DNA of 64,000 nucleotides from Kuenenia sp039794105 (GCF_039794105.1 NZ_JBDIWA010000014.1:1-64000); one strand, 5' to 3'. Positions 51,580 to 60,926 are shown, numbered from the stretch's first letter. The notes: generated by a model not told the origin, from the sequence alone. Program-made: numbers and translations.

Positions 51580-51960
51580 TTACTTTGCAGCAAAATTTCT
51601 CACAATACCAACCATTTTCTCAATCATTTCAGGAGACATCTTTCCCTGATAAGAAGGACATTTACCCTTCCCCTGATTAATATGGGCTATAAGCTGTTCA
51701 TCTGTCCTTGATGATTGAAATTCTGCGCTAGTGAAATCAGGAACACCAAAACTAAGCCCTTCGGTAGTTCCTTTCCCGCCATTTCCATGGCAATAATAAC
51801 AACTTTCTTGTACTGCAAAACCAAGACCAGCATATATAGTATATGGACTCTTTGTTGTATCGCCTGCGGTGTGTTCATTCAAAGCCCAAGTTGTACTTGT
51901 CAAAGACAAACCCAACCCTGCAACAAGCGGTAATACATATTTTAAACGGAACAACTTCAT
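51580..51960 (-). CDS. Small class I-type c cytochrome
   Basis: A 126-residue exported monoheme cytochrome. Signal peptide MKLFRLKYVLPLVAGLGLSL...STTWA, heme motif CYYCHGNGGKG (about residues 53-57 for CxxCH), and a Met-rich C-terminal region (PSYQGKMSPEMIEKM) with a candidate axial Met. Predicted in the periplasm or in the anammoxosome lumen if this is an anammox host. Same gap, strand and ribosome site type (GAGGAGGG) as the next cytochrome upstream, 45 bases away, so they probably form one unit. Confidence 0.9.
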   Translation of the reverse strand: MKLFRLKYVLPLVAGLGLSLTSTTWALNEHTAGDTTKSPYTIYAGLGFAVQESCYYCHGNGGKGTTEGLSFGVPDFTSAEFQSSRTDEQLIAHINQGKGKCPSYQGKMSPEMIEKMVGIVRNFAAK

Positions 51961-52005
51961 AATAATCCCTCCTCACTATATGGAAATTAACGTAGGCATT
52001 TTATA

Positions 52006-52413
52006 TTACGGAACGAGTCTTTGCTCTGACTTGTAAATCTTATGACAATTTCTGCATGCAATGGTCATTCTCCTGAATTGCACCTGAACTTCCTCCAAAT
52101 CATTCGCTTTTGATGCAGCATCAATGTTCGCAGCATGATAAGTAACCTCATCATTCAAAACCTTATAATTTTTATCAACCGAAATACTGTCATGGGATTC
52201 TTTTGCACCAGCCAAAATAGCCGCTGCATCCTTTGATAATTGTGTACACTGTTCTGGTGTAAGTTCCATCAATCCCGTCACAGCCCTCATTGACTGAAAA
52301 GGATCCCACATATTCTTACATAACTCTTGTTGCGTTGCGCCGTATCCAATCGACGCCACCCCTGAAATAACCATTGCACAAATCCCAGCTAAAATGCCTT
52401 TTTTTAGCTTCAT
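52006..52413 (-). CDS. Cytochrome c, c-prime-like with C-terminal heme
   Basis: A 135-residue exported protein with signal peptide ending SIGYGA and one CxxCH, CRNCHK, close to the C-terminus (about 121-126). The all-helical body plus a C-terminal heme site fits the four-helix cytochrome c' / c556 type. The protein is likely an electron carrier or NO-binding cytochrome. Ribosome site GAGGAGGGAAAGG. First gene of a two-cytochrome run. Confidence 0.88.
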   Translation of the reverse strand: MKLKKGILAGICAMVISGVASIGYGATQQELCKNMWDPFQSMRAVTGLMELTPEQCTQLSKDAAAILAGAKESHDSISVDKNYKVLNDEVTYHAANIDAASKANDLEEVQVQFRRMTIACRNCHKIYKSEQRLVP

Positions 52414-53164
52414 TTTTCCTTTCCCTCCTCACTTATTTATATTATATTAATCAAAAGTTTACCTACTTAGCGCTTACATTCCAGAAATCTCTGAAATAGA
52501 AAAATTTGCTGTTAACTTAGATACTTCTTCACCCCCCTTCGCACAAAAATATTTGAAGCAGCATGTGTTTACAAAACCCATCAAAGTTTTCTCACTCAGC
52601 GATACACAGAATAAAAACAACTATTCCTTCAAAAGGTATTTTTCTAATTAACTGCATTACACATTTGCAACCACCATCCAGAAGATTTTACCGCTTTGAT
52701 AAAAGAATATAAAATATCGCCCGATTTGTGTGGTTACTGTAATTACCAAGCAAATTACGACTATCTATTGTATAAGCGATGCTTTTTCCCTCATAAATTC
52801 TTTGAATGACACTCCAAACCCATTTAATTTCAGAAATAGTACCGCTTCTTCAGAGCTTGCCAATATATCATTGAAAAGAAAGTGAGTCAAGCAAAAATTT
52901 GAATACCAAAACCGTCCGGAACCTGCGGAGAAACTTCGCCCTGATAATTTTAAGAAATAGCTTTAGTGACAACTCTAAAGGTTTTGATCAAATTTTTTTT
53001 CGCATGCCGGAAACTTAATTTGATTACGTTAATGACTTTTGTATGTAATTCATTTTCACGAATGAACAACTTTTTCGATGCACGATATCATCCCATACTA
53101 AACCACGGGCACATATAGTGTTTTTCATCGGCCTGAGGGTTTGGCAGAACAGATGTTTAACGCT
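52414..53164. other. Intergenic region with possible gene remnants
   Basis: 751 bases without an intact gene. 52451-52651 carries an open frame resembling part of a thiol peroxidase, and 52765-52940 on the minus strand is an open frame ending ...SSEEAVLFLKLNGFGV and a stop, without start or known family. Remaining sequence is AT-rich and featureless. Confidence 0.45.
52451..52651 (+). pseudogene. Possible remnant of thiol peroxidase gene
   Basis: 66 sense codons and a TAA, no start codon (a TAA precedes the first codon). Segments KVYLLSAYIPE, SPPFAQKY and KVFSLSDTQN recall Tpx (KVLSVVPSI, DLPFAQKR, NVxxLSD), but the Cys-bearing part is missing. If right, the gene was truncated and lost; the match is weak and by eye. 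Confidence 0.35.
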
Positions 53165-53683
53165 TCATTTTACCCCCCAATCTTTATGCCCAGGATATAA
53201 ATTGGGGTAGAGATGAATACCTAAATGTTTGTGGCATAACGCGCATGTTTGCCTCAAACGGCGCACCTGCCATTGTGCATCTTCTAATGCGCCAACCTGA
53301 TCTCTGCGTTTGTATACTTCATGCATTTTCTCGGATTCTTCCAGCATCGTTTTATTAAGTTTCTGATATTTTTCATCATCCGTACGCGCGAATTTTTTTA
53401 CAGCAATTTTGCAGAGATTTATGAGGTTAGCGCTTGCATCTCCTATAATCTTCCATTCTTCATCTTTATAGTTATAGTAACCAGAAATTTCTTCTGTTGC
53501 CTTATAGTTCTTATCTATTTCTTTCATAAGTATGGCCAATTCGCTCTTCTCTTCTTTTTCACCCTCAACCTGAGCTATTTCTTCAGCATACAAACAAGAA
53601 CGGTCTTCCGATACACTGAAGATAGCAATCGAGAATATGCACATCAACAGAATTTTACTTCGCAACGCTTTTTCCCCTTCCAT
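53165..53683 (-). CDS. Cytochrome c with C-terminal heme
   Basis: A 172-residue exported c-type cytochrome with one heme motif CALCHKH near the C-terminus (about 153-159) and a helical body (EISGYYNYKDEEWKI, ...RRLRQTC) like a c'-type fold. The signal peptide has core ILLMCIFSIAIFSV. I use the ATG at 53683; a GTG at 53728 adds 15 residues before the signal peptide. The closing HLYPNLYPGHKDWGVK tail is unusual. Probably electron transfer outside the cytoplasm; not overlapping the other two cytochromes. Confidence 0.85.
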   Translation of the reverse strand: MEGEKALRSKILLMCIFSIAIFSVSEDRSCLYAEEIAQVEGEKEEKSELAILMKEIDKNYKATEEISGYYNYKDEEWKIIGDASANLINLCKIAVKKFARTDDEKYQKLNKTMLEESEKMHEVYKRRDQVGALEDAQWQVRRLRQTCALCHKHLGIHLYPNLYPGHKDWGVK

Positions 53684-53728
53684 TACAAAAAGTCCAGGCG
53701 TACTATAAAAATTGTCAACTATAAGCAC

Positions 53729-54136
53729 CTAATCAAAAATTAAACCACAACCTATCCCTGTTCCTGAATTAATGACAATGTTAATTACGTCAGGCTTTTT
53801 AAAAACATCAAAAATTTAGTGGCGCTTTATCAATTGGCTAAAGAACCAATATTCTTCAAAGATGAGTGTTTTTTGGGCACAATTAACAGGGTTATTCATG
53901 GACAAACATAAGGTTTAAAATTAAAAATCACATTATAATTCGAAAATGTAGTATGTCAAATATTTTCATCATAGCCGAACGGTTAATTATAAAAGTGTAA
54001 CTCGCTTTTTATAATAGAGACATAGTATATTTTTATCTCTTGAACGCAAAGAATAAGGAATTATAATGTTTTCTCATGGCAGTTTGCTGTTAAAACCATA
54101 TACTAAACTAAAAATTTATCAAGGAATAACAAGAAA
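53729..54136. other. Intergenic region before proS
   Basis: 408 bases. A TATAAT at 54010-54015 could be part of the proS promoter, but its -35 region is poor. Nothing else recognised. Confidence 0.4.
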
Positions 54137-55867
54137 ATGAAATGGTCTCAAACATTAATTCCTACATTAAAAGAAAGTCCGTCAGAAGCAGAAATAGACA
54201 GTCACAAGCTTATGATTCGCGCAGGTCTTATCAGGCGAATAACTTCTGGCGCGTATGCTTACCTGCCGTTAGGAACGTTAGTTCTCAACAAAGTTATTGC
54301 CATTGTGAGAGAAGAAATGAATCGTTCCGGAGCGATAGAGGTATTTCTCCCCGCACTACAACACTTAGACCTGTTAAAAGAAAGTGGACGATTACATGTT
54401 TTCGGCGCAGACCTGATTACTTTTCAGGACCGGCATGGCAAAGAAACCGTGTTAAGTCCTACCCACGAAGAAGTTATTACGTATATAGTTAAAAATGAAA
54501 TCAATTCTTATAAGCAACTTCCTATTACTTTGTATCAAATTCAAACGAAATTCAGAGATGAAATGAGGCCCCGTTTTGGTGTTTTGCGGAGCAAGGAGTT
54601 CATTATGAAGGATGCGTATAGCTTTGATCTCGACGAGAAGGGCTTAAACAAAAGTTATCAGTTAATGTATGATGCGTATTGCCGTATTTTCGACCGATGC
54701 AGACTTGATTATATTATTGCAGAAGCAGATTCCGGGGCAATGGGAGGGGATGCTTCCCATGAGTTTATGGTCCCAAGTTCCGTGGGAGAAGATATATTGA
54801 TTTTGTGCCGGAACTGTGGTTACAGCGCAAATCGTGAAAGGGCCGAAGCTGCCCCCTTACCACAACAAGGGAATTCTTCCCTGCGAAAGCTTGAGGAGAT
54901 ATACACTCCGGACAAACGCACTATCCGGGAAGTAAGTGATTTTTTGAATATCTCACAACATCACATGGTAAAGACCCTAATCTATACTTCACAAGAACAA
55001 CTGTTTGCCGTTCTCCTGCGAGGCGATCATGAAGTGAACGAAGCAAGATTGTCAGGTGTTCTTGGTTCGAAATCTGTTGAATTAGCAGGCCGTGAGACTA
55101 TTGAGCGCGCTACTGGCGCAAACGTTGGTTTTGCAGGTCCTGTAGGTCTAAAAATGAAAATAATTGCCGATCAGGCGGTGACAACGCTCTCTAATTTCGT
55201 TACGGGGGCGAATAAAACAGATTATCATTTATTGAACGTTAACCCTGAAAGGGATTTCAAAATTGATCAGATTGCAAATATTCGTTATGTAACCCAGGGT
55301 GATAATTGCCCGCATTGTAATCATGCTCTTGAAATCTCGCAGGGAATTGAAATAGGCCATGTTTTTAAATTGGGAACAAAATATACGAGCGCTTTAAAAG
55401 CGCATTACCTTGATGCGGATGGAAAAGAAAAGCCAAAAGTTATGGGATGCTATGGTATCGGAGTAAATAGGATTATTGCGGCGATTATAGAAATATCACA
55501 CGATGAAAACGGGATTATATGGCCTATGTCACTTGCTCCTTACCATGCTATCATTATCCCCGTAAACGTCAAAGATCCAACATGTATGGATGCGGCAAGG
55601 AGTATTTATGACGATATGACGGATATGAAAGGAATCGATGTATTATTCGATGACAGAGATTTGCGGCCGGGGGTAAAATTCAAGGATGCCGATTTAATAG
55701 GCATTCCCGTAAAGATAATTATCGGGAAAAAATATACTGAAACAAAAGAACTGGAGATAAAATTAAGAAAAAGTGGTGAAGTTTTTTTAATACACATCGA
55801 AAATACCAAACAAGAGCTTGAACGCATACTGCAGCATCTGATAAAGACAGAGAGGAGTGCGAATTAA
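54137..55867 (+). CDS. proS: Prolyl-tRNA synthetase, bacterial type
   Basis: Charges tRNA-Pro. The 576-residue length matches the bacterial form with an INS editing domain. Class II motifs: MIRAGLIRRITSGAYAYLPL near the start, IQTKFRDEMRPRFGVLRSKE (motif 2, about 136-155), FIMKDAYSF, and GCYGIGVNRIIAAI (motif 3, about 435-448), followed by an anticodon-binding domain ending DLIGIPVKIIIG. The INS part (about 230-400) includes NCGYSANRE and the VKTLIY editing region. First gene of a unit with DUF4416 and ndk. Confidence 0.97.
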   Translation: MKWSQTLIPTLKESPSEAEIDSHKLMIRAGLIRRITSGAYAYLPLGTLVLNKVIAIVREEMNRSGAIEVFLPALQHLDLLKESGRLHVFGADLITFQDRHGKETVLSPTHEEVITYIVKNEINSYKQLPITLYQIQTKFRDEMRPRFGVLRSKEFIMKDAYSFDLDEKGLNKSYQLMYDAYCRIFDRCRLDYIIAEADSGAMGGDASHEFMVPSSVGEDILILCRNCGYSANRERAEAAPLPQQGNSSLRKLEEIYTPDKRTIREVSDFLNISQHHMVKTLIYTSQEQLFAVLLRGDHEVNEARLSGVLGSKSVELAGRETIERATGANVGFAGPVGLKMKIIADQAVTTLSNFVTGANKTDYHLLNVNPERDFKIDQIANIRYVTQGDNCPHCNHALEISQGIEIGHVFKLGTKYTSALKAHYLDADGKEKPKVMGCYGIGVNRIIAAIIEISHDENGIIWPMSLAPYHAIIIPVNVKDPTCMDAARSIYDDMTDMKGIDVLFDDRDLRPGVKFKDADLIGIPVKIIIGKKYTETKELEIKLRKSGEVFLIHIENTKQELERILQHLIKTERSAN

Positions 55868-55873
55868 CATAAT

Positions 55874-56422
55874 GTGGGTGAGATAGGAAGGCCAAAACCG
55901 GCAAATTTAATTATAGGGGTATTGTCCGGTGTACAAGCACTTTTTGTTCAAATAGGCGAAACACTCGAAGGATATTTTGGGAAAATTGATCTTCACAGCA
56001 ATATTTACCCTTTTCACTATACCAGATATTATAATGATGATATGGGCGAAGGCATTTTGAGACAGTTTTTTAGTTTTGAAAGGCTTATCATGCCGGATGA
56101 AATCGCAGCCATAAAAATACAAACAAACGCATTGGAGGAGGTTATTGCCTCAGAGGAAAAGTATGTTGTAGCTCGTCCGGTGAATATAGATCCAGGATAT
56201 ATCAATGAAAGCAGGCTTATTTTAGCTTCCACCAAAGATTTTTCTCATCGCATTTATTTACGGGATGGCATATATGCTGAAGTTACATTGGATTATCGCC
56301 GGGGTAAATATGAATCTTTCCCATGGACGTTCCCCGATTATAAATCGTCTGAATATCAGGAATTTTTTCTTTTGGTCAGGGCGCGTTATGTTAAGAAACT
56401 TAAGGGAATGAAAGGACAGTAG
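55874..56422 (+). CDS. DUF4416 family protein
   Basis: A 182-residue protein. The GTG at 55874 begins GEIGRPKPANLIIGVLSGVQ, and the text continues with FHYTRYYNDDMGEG, DEIAAIKIQTNALEE, RPVNIDPGYINESRLILAST, RIYLRDGIYAEVTLDYRRGK and FPWTFPDYKS, matching the widespread uncharacterised DUF4416 family. It starts 6 bases after proS and ends 3 bases before ndk, so the three form an operon. Function unknown; the conserved Asp/Asn/Arg residues look like an active site. Confidence 0.9.
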   Translation: MGEIGRPKPANLIIGVLSGVQALFVQIGETLEGYFGKIDLHSNIYPFHYTRYYNDDMGEGILRQFFSFERLIMPDEIAAIKIQTNALEEVIASEEKYVVARPVNIDPGYINESRLILASTKDFSHRIYLRDGIYAEVTLDYRRGKYESFPWTFPDYKSSEYQEFFLLVRARYVKKLKGMKGQ

Positions 56423-56425
56423 TAC

Positions 56426-56896
56426 ATGGAAAAGACGTTAATTATATTGAAACCGGATGCCATTCAGCGCCGTCTGCTTGGCAAGATCATTTCCCGGTTT
56501 GAAGAAAAAGGATTGCAGATCGCCGGGATGAAGATGATGATGATCCCTGAATCTTTGGCACGAGCGCATTATGCATCCCATAAAGGGAAGGATTTTTTCG
56601 AGCCTTTAGTGCGCTATACCACTTCTTCTCCCGTAGTTGTCATCGTGGTACAGGGGAAAAATGTCATAGAAATAGCACGTAAAATGATGGGCGCCACTTT
56701 CGGGTCAAAGGCAGAACCGGGAACTATTCGGGGCGATTACGCGGTAAGTAACCGCTTTAATTTAATACATGGTTCGGATTCTCCTTCTTCCGCAGAAAAA
56801 GAAATAGCTGCTTTTTTTACAAAAGAAGAGATCGTTGATTATCAACCAATAGACCTCCCATGGGTGTATGATATTTCTGAAGGTGACATGGTGTAA
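56426..56896 (+). CDS. ndk: Nucleoside diphosphate kinase
   Basis: Transfers the gamma-phosphate between NTP and NDP pools. The 156-residue product has KTLIILKPDAIQRRLLGKII at the start, the nucleotide-binding ARKMMGATF, GTIRGDYA and the active-site FNLIHGSDSPSSAEKEI with the phospho-accepting His, plus the usual WVYD C-terminal end. Third gene of the proS-DUF4416-ndk unit. About 15 residues longer than E. coli Ndk, at the C-terminus. Confidence 0.97.
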   Translation: MEKTLIILKPDAIQRRLLGKIISRFEEKGLQIAGMKMMMIPESLARAHYASHKGKDFFEPLVRYTTSSPVVVIVVQGKNVIEIARKMMGATFGSKAEPGTIRGDYAVSNRFNLIHGSDSPSSAEKEIAAFFTKEEIVDYQPIDLPWVYDISEGDMV

Positions 56897-57081
56897 CCCT
56901 TTCTGCGCTATTATATTTGAATACATTGAAAGTCTTTATCAATCAAGTATTAATGATGGTATTTGGCTATTATGAAAATTCAAATATGAGAGAATTGCCT
57001 TTCTTCTCCACGTTGTAGTCACACGGTATAAGGCATGAGGGGAAACATCTGATCATCGATATATTTTTTAAAAATCCCTTT

Positions 57082-58728
57082 TTATTTTGTTTTATTGGGT
57101 GATTCTAAAAGCCTTATCAAAGGATTCTTTTCCGAAAAATATTTTAATGACCACTCAGACGGGAAAAGAATAACCATCCGGCCTTGTTCATCCGTACCTA
57201 ACGCAGCACCATGCGGTAAAGACCGTTTTAAATCCGTATCGTTCAAAGGTGCATCCAGCCATCTGAGAACTTCCCATGGCATGGACTCTAATCTGGATTC
57301 AACCCCATATTCATCCTTAAGGCGATACTGCATAACTTCAAATTGCAAAGGCCCCACCGCCCCTAAAAGGAGGAGATTGCTCCTATGATCCTGCAAATGA
57401 AACACCTGCACAATATCCTCGGCAAGAAGATGTTCCACGCCTTTGCGAAAAGATTTATAACTTGATGACAAAGAATTATGCAAAAAAGCGAAACACTCCG
57501 GAGCGAACCGCGGAATTTCCTCGAAAACCAGGTTTGGATCCGTGCTTATTGTGTCTCCGACACGAAAATCCGCTCTCGTTACAAAACCGATGATATCACC
57601 CGGATAAGCTTCCCAGGCTATTTCCCGGTTGCGGCCAAAAACACTATGGCAACCGGATAATCTTATTTCTTTTCCAAGTCGCACGTGGTTTATAATCATA
57701 TCGCGATAGAATCTTCCGGAACAAACTCTTACAAAAACCATTCTATCCCTGTGCAGTGGGTTCATGTTAGTTTGGACTTTAAAAACAAACCCGGAAAAGT
57801 GAAGATTATCCAACGGTATCCAACCACTTATTGCTTTTCTGGGGGAAGGACCAGCCGAATACTCCAGGAACCCTCTTAAAAGAAGCTCCACACCAAAATT
57901 ATTAGCCGCACTTCCGAAAAAAACCGGTGTTGTCTTTCCATGAAGAACGGCATCCCGTTCAAAACCCCCGTGCGCATCATCCAGGAGCGCTATTTCTTCT
58001 ACAACTTCGTTGTATGTTTGCTCGCTTAGGATGTCTTTTACCAAATGATCCCGAATATCCCGAATCGACACAGGCGCTTTATACTCCCCTGCCGGCACCC
58101 TTTCAAACAGATGTACTTCTTTCCTGAGCCTGTCATAAACGCCTTTAAAATCCTGTCCGTTTCCCAATGGCCAGACAACAGGAAAGGCATGCAGGTTCAG
58201 CACTTTCTCCAATTGGTCTATCAACTCCAAAGGGGTCATTGACGGACGGTCAAGCTTGTTCATAAACGTAAAGATGGGAATACCACGCTTTCTGCATATC
58301 TCGAAGAGTTTACGGGTTTGACTCTCGATCCCTTTTCCGGCATCGATGACCATAATTACTGCATCAACCGCCATCAATACGCGATACGTATCTTCCGAAA
58401 AATCTTTATGGCCTGGTGTATCAAGCAAATTCAGTCTGTAGTTCCCGTAATCAAACTGGAGAACAGTGGATGAAATAGAAATCCCTCGTTTTTTCTCAAT
58501 ATCCATCCAGTCCGAGGCTGTATCACGCTGTTTTTTCTTTGCTGTAACAGAGCCCGCCAGTTCTAAAGCCCCGCCATATAATAAAAGTTTCTCTGTTAAC
58601 GTTGTTTTACCCGCGTCCGGATGCGAAATAATCGCAAATGTACGACGTCGCGATGCTTCCCGCTGTATCTCTTCGCTCATACTTTTTAATTTAGTGTCCG
58701 TAATTACCGTTTGAGTTGAATTATCCAT
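57082..58728 (-). CDS. prfC: Peptide chain release factor 3
   Basis: GTPase that recycles RF1/RF2 from the ribosome after termination. The 548-residue length is typical (~530). G motifs: ISHPDAGKTTLTEKL (G1, about 34-48), DTASDWMDIEKKRGISISS (G2, near 69-87), LLDTPGHKDFSEDT (G3), FMNKLDR (G4). C-terminal part includes LLGAVGPLQFEVMQYRL. Single minus-strand gene; ATG at 58728 chosen as the first in-frame start. A TTATAATATAATATTAT stretch lies just upstream (58732-58746) and may hold a -10. Confidence 0.97.
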   Translation of the reverse strand: MDNSTQTVITDTKLKSMSEEIQREASRRRTFAIISHPDAGKTTLTEKLLLYGGALELAGSVTAKKKQRDTASDWMDIEKKRGISISSTVLQFDYGNYRLNLLDTPGHKDFSEDTYRVLMAVDAVIMVIDAGKGIESQTRKLFEICRKRGIPIFTFMNKLDRPSMTPLELIDQLEKVLNLHAFPVVWPLGNGQDFKGVYDRLRKEVHLFERVPAGEYKAPVSIRDIRDHLVKDILSEQTYNEVVEEIALLDDAHGGFERDAVLHGKTTPVFFGSAANNFGVELLLRGFLEYSAGPSPRKAISGWIPLDNLHFSGFVFKVQTNMNPLHRDRMVFVRVCSGRFYRDMIINHVRLGKEIRLSGCHSVFGRNREIAWEAYPGDIIGFVTRADFRVGDTISTDPNLVFEEIPRFAPECFAFLHNSLSSSYKSFRKGVEHLLAEDIVQVFHLQDHRSNLLLLGAVGPLQFEVMQYRLKDEYGVESRLESMPWEVLRWLDAPLNDTDLKRSLPHGAALGTDEQGRMVILFPSEWSLKYFSEKNPLIRLLESPNKTK

Positions 58729-59238
58729 AATAATATAATATTATAATCAAGAATCTAATATCTTCTGTTTAAAAACGCTTTTTCTCACTTTCAATACCTT
58801 TACTTACCTGACATAGTCGCCTGGATATTTGCAAATATCAATATGGAGATAGCCCACAATCGGCAAACTTTAAAACATAAAATCCTTTTTAGTTCTGAAA
58901 AACTAAATTAAAAACCTTGTAATACTATGAGCTTTTTTTCAAAAAAACTAACGTATTACAAAACTTCTAAATATTGGGAATAAAAAGGAAACCACTGAAT
59001 GCATGAGGTGCTGGTTGATTTTAAGGCGGAAGTTACAGGCGAGGACGGAATTTCTATTTTCTGCTCCAAATAAAATCCTTCATGTTGTGGCATTTTTACA
59101 AACAAAGAACTGATAGGAAATTGTTTTTACATTTTTATAAGATTACAACAAAAATGAAGAAAATGGCAAGGTTTTTTTAATTCCTACCGCTGCATAGATA
59201 TTTGATAAAATTTTACCGGTCATCGGGGAGCGGCCTAT
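58729..59238. other. Intergenic region prfC / HAD gene
   Basis: 510 bases between divergent genes. It holds an inverted pair of family E repeats (58896-58966, with AAAAACTAAATT and CAAAAAAACTAACG) in a hairpin arrangement. A 24-codon frame at 58999-59073 is too short to accept. Confidence 0.55.
58896..58966. repeat. Pair of family E repeats
   Basis: GAAAAACTAAATT...CTTGTAATACTATGAGC...CAAAAAAACTAACG...TATTAC. Two E-type cores in one direction with an inverted GTAATAC between them. Confidence 0.65.
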
Positions 59239-59970
59239 TTGGCGCAAGATGCAGGTCATAAACACATGGAAAATGATCTATCAGGAATAAAGGCCGTTAT
59301 TTTTGATCTTGACGATACGCTGTATGATTGCAGTGGCACATTAATCGTCAGGGGAAGACGGCAGGTTGCAAAAACTATCGCTAAATTAATAAGTTGTAGC
59401 GAAGAAGAAGCGTTCCGGTTACAAAATGATTTAGAGGAGAAGCACGGTACAAAATGCAATGTTTATGACTACATTGTTGCAATGTATAATCTTCCTCCTT
59501 CTTGTGGCAAAAGGTTGTTAGATGAATATATATGTGTTGAAATATCTGATATTACACTATTTCCATGCGTAATAGAAACGCTTATTCAACTTAAAAAACA
59601 GAAATACATGTTATTTCTTGTTACATCGGGAGAAATGCTTGTCCAAAAGAACAAAATTAATGCGCTCGGATTGGGAAATAATTATTTTGATAAAATATTG
59701 ATTGTAGAAAGGGATGGGGAAAAGAAAAAAAAAGATTATTTTAAGGAAATCATGCAGCACAGTAATCTGAGAGCGGAAGAAATTATTTGTGTGGGGGACA
59801 AGATAGATGATGAAATCGCTGCCGGAAAAACTTTAGGCATGATTACAATTTTATTCGAACATGGAAGGCATTATAGGGCATTTTTACAGAATAAGGGTAT
59901 GCAAATTAAACCGGACTATACCATAAAAAATATAGCGGATGTTTTGGAATTAGTTCGCAGACCAGTATAA
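59239..59970 (+). CDS. HAD-family hydrolase, pyrimidine 5'-nucleotidase-like
   Basis: A 243-residue phosphatase of the haloacid dehalogenase superfamily. Motif I AVIFDLDDTLYDCSG (about 19-33, nucleophile Asp and general acid), motif II LVTSGEML, motif III Lys region KKKKDYFKEI, and motif IV ICVGDKIDDEIAAG. The cap between motif I and II is alpha-helical (subclass I), as in pyrimidine 5'-nucleotidase and phosphoglycolate phosphatase-like enzymes. TTG start at 59239 or the ATG at 59266. Substrate not known; single gene. Confidence 0.85.
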   Translation: MAQDAGHKHMENDLSGIKAVIFDLDDTLYDCSGTLIVRGRRQVAKTIAKLISCSEEEAFRLQNDLEEKHGTKCNVYDYIVAMYNLPPSCGKRLLDEYICVEISDITLFPCVIETLIQLKKQKYMLFLVTSGEMLVQKNKINALGLGNNYFDKILIVERDGEKKKKDYFKEIMQHSNLRAEEIICVGDKIDDEIAAGKTLGMITILFEHGRHYRAFLQNKGMQIKPDYTIKNIADVLELVRRPV

Positions 59971-60114
59971 TTTCTTTATTGTATTTTAGCCTGGGATTTT
60001 TGCTAATAAATGTATTGAGAAATGGAAGATCGATTTTATTACAATGTGTTATTGTGGGCGAAAAGTTTTACCACCACTCTCTCAAATGTATCAACGATAG
60101 TATTTTGCCTTTGC

Positions 60115-60588
60115 CTACACGACCATTCCAATTATAACTCCTTCGAACACAAGTTTTCCGTTAACGACTCCCTGTGTATCAAAAATTGCCCTGCGTGGCC
60201 TTAATTCTTTATTCTTAGCAATAAGTATGAGGTTGTCGCCCGGCACAACTTTCCCGCGAAATTTTACATCATTTATCCCTCCAAAGCCTAGGAAGCGGGC
60301 GTCTTTCGTTGTCTTCATATAATAATATGTACATAGTTGGGCGGCAGCTTCAAGCATCATCACACCAGGCATGAGCGGGCGGTTTGGTATATGTCCTCTT
60401 ATCCAAAATTCATTCATTGAAACAGTTTTGTAACCCACGATCAGTTTCTGTTCAGGGTCAAATTGTAAAATGCCGCTAAGCTGTTCCATTTCGTACCTGT
60501 GCGGAATTATGCTGCGTATTCCCTCTATATCTACGATAGTGTTGTTTAAATCCAGGGTATTTAAATTTATAAAAATATCATTTGGCAC
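60115..60588 (-). CDS. fabZ: 3-hydroxyacyl-ACP dehydratase FabZ-like
   Basis: Hot-dog fold enzyme removing water in fatty-acid elongation. The GTG at 60588, with AGGA ribosome site, gives a 157-residue protein; the upstream ATG (60675) would add a hydrophobic non-homologous stretch. The core IPHRYEMEQLSG holds the catalytic His, and EFWIRGHIPNRPLMPGVMML carries the Glu/Asp region and the PxMPG motif. Planctomycete FabZ proteins show the same style (IEAIR at the front). A possible role in unusual lipid chains is inference from the proposed host. Divergent from rplM, with a perfect palindrome between. Confidence 0.85.
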   Translation of the reverse strand: MPNDIFINLNTLDLNNTIVDIEGIRSIIPHRYEMEQLSGILQFDPEQKLIVGYKTVSMNEFWIRGHIPNRPLMPGVMMLEAAAQLCTYYYMKTTKDARFLGFGGINDVKFRGKVVPGDNLILIAKNKELRPRRAIFDTQGVVNGKLVFEGVIIGMVV

Positions 60589-60691
60589 AGTAAAAAATCC
60601 TATTGAAAAGTTGATAACTGATATTACAATAAAAATGTACGTACTTATGTTAAATGCTATTGCTGTATAGGTCAAATGAAAATTAAATCAA

Positions 60692-60713
60692 AATGGCATT
60701 TTAAAATGCCATT
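60692..60713. promoter_or_regulatory. Perfect 22-bp palindrome, possible operator
   Basis: AATGGCATTTT joined to its complement AAAATGCCATT. It overlaps by two bases a TTGACA (60712-60717) facing rplM and lies ~105 bases upstream of fabZ. A regulator-binding site or short hairpin. Confidence 0.5.
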
Positions 60714-60895
60714 GACATTTAAGGCAAAATTTGATAAACGTTTATAGTATCTTATCGCCACAAATTGATGTTGAACTTCTGTGCTTTATCAGGGGCTAAA
60801 CCAAGAACAGGGGTTTTCTGGTTTACCGGAGGGTATAACATTTGAAAATATAAGGGATTTTATCAATTAAGTTGCATTTTTAATTTATAAAGAGG

Positions 60896-60926
60896 CGCCT
60901 TATACCGATAAGGCGTTTTTTATTTT
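60896..60926 (+). terminator. Hairpin plus T-run in the rplM leader
   Basis: Perfect 8-bp stem CGCCTTAT/ATAAGGCG with loop ACCG, then TTTTTTATTTTT, 24 bases before the rplM ATG. It has intrinsic terminator form on the coding strand, so it may be an attenuator. Confidence 0.85.

Noticed and set aside
52765..52940. Minus-strand frame ending FKEFMREKASLIQ and stop
   Set aside because: Open for about 58 codons but without start or recognisable family; possible remnant only.
58999..59073. 24-codon frame with a normal look (VDFKAEVTGEDG)
   Set aside because: Too short and lacking a ribosome site; may be a fragment but cannot be supported.
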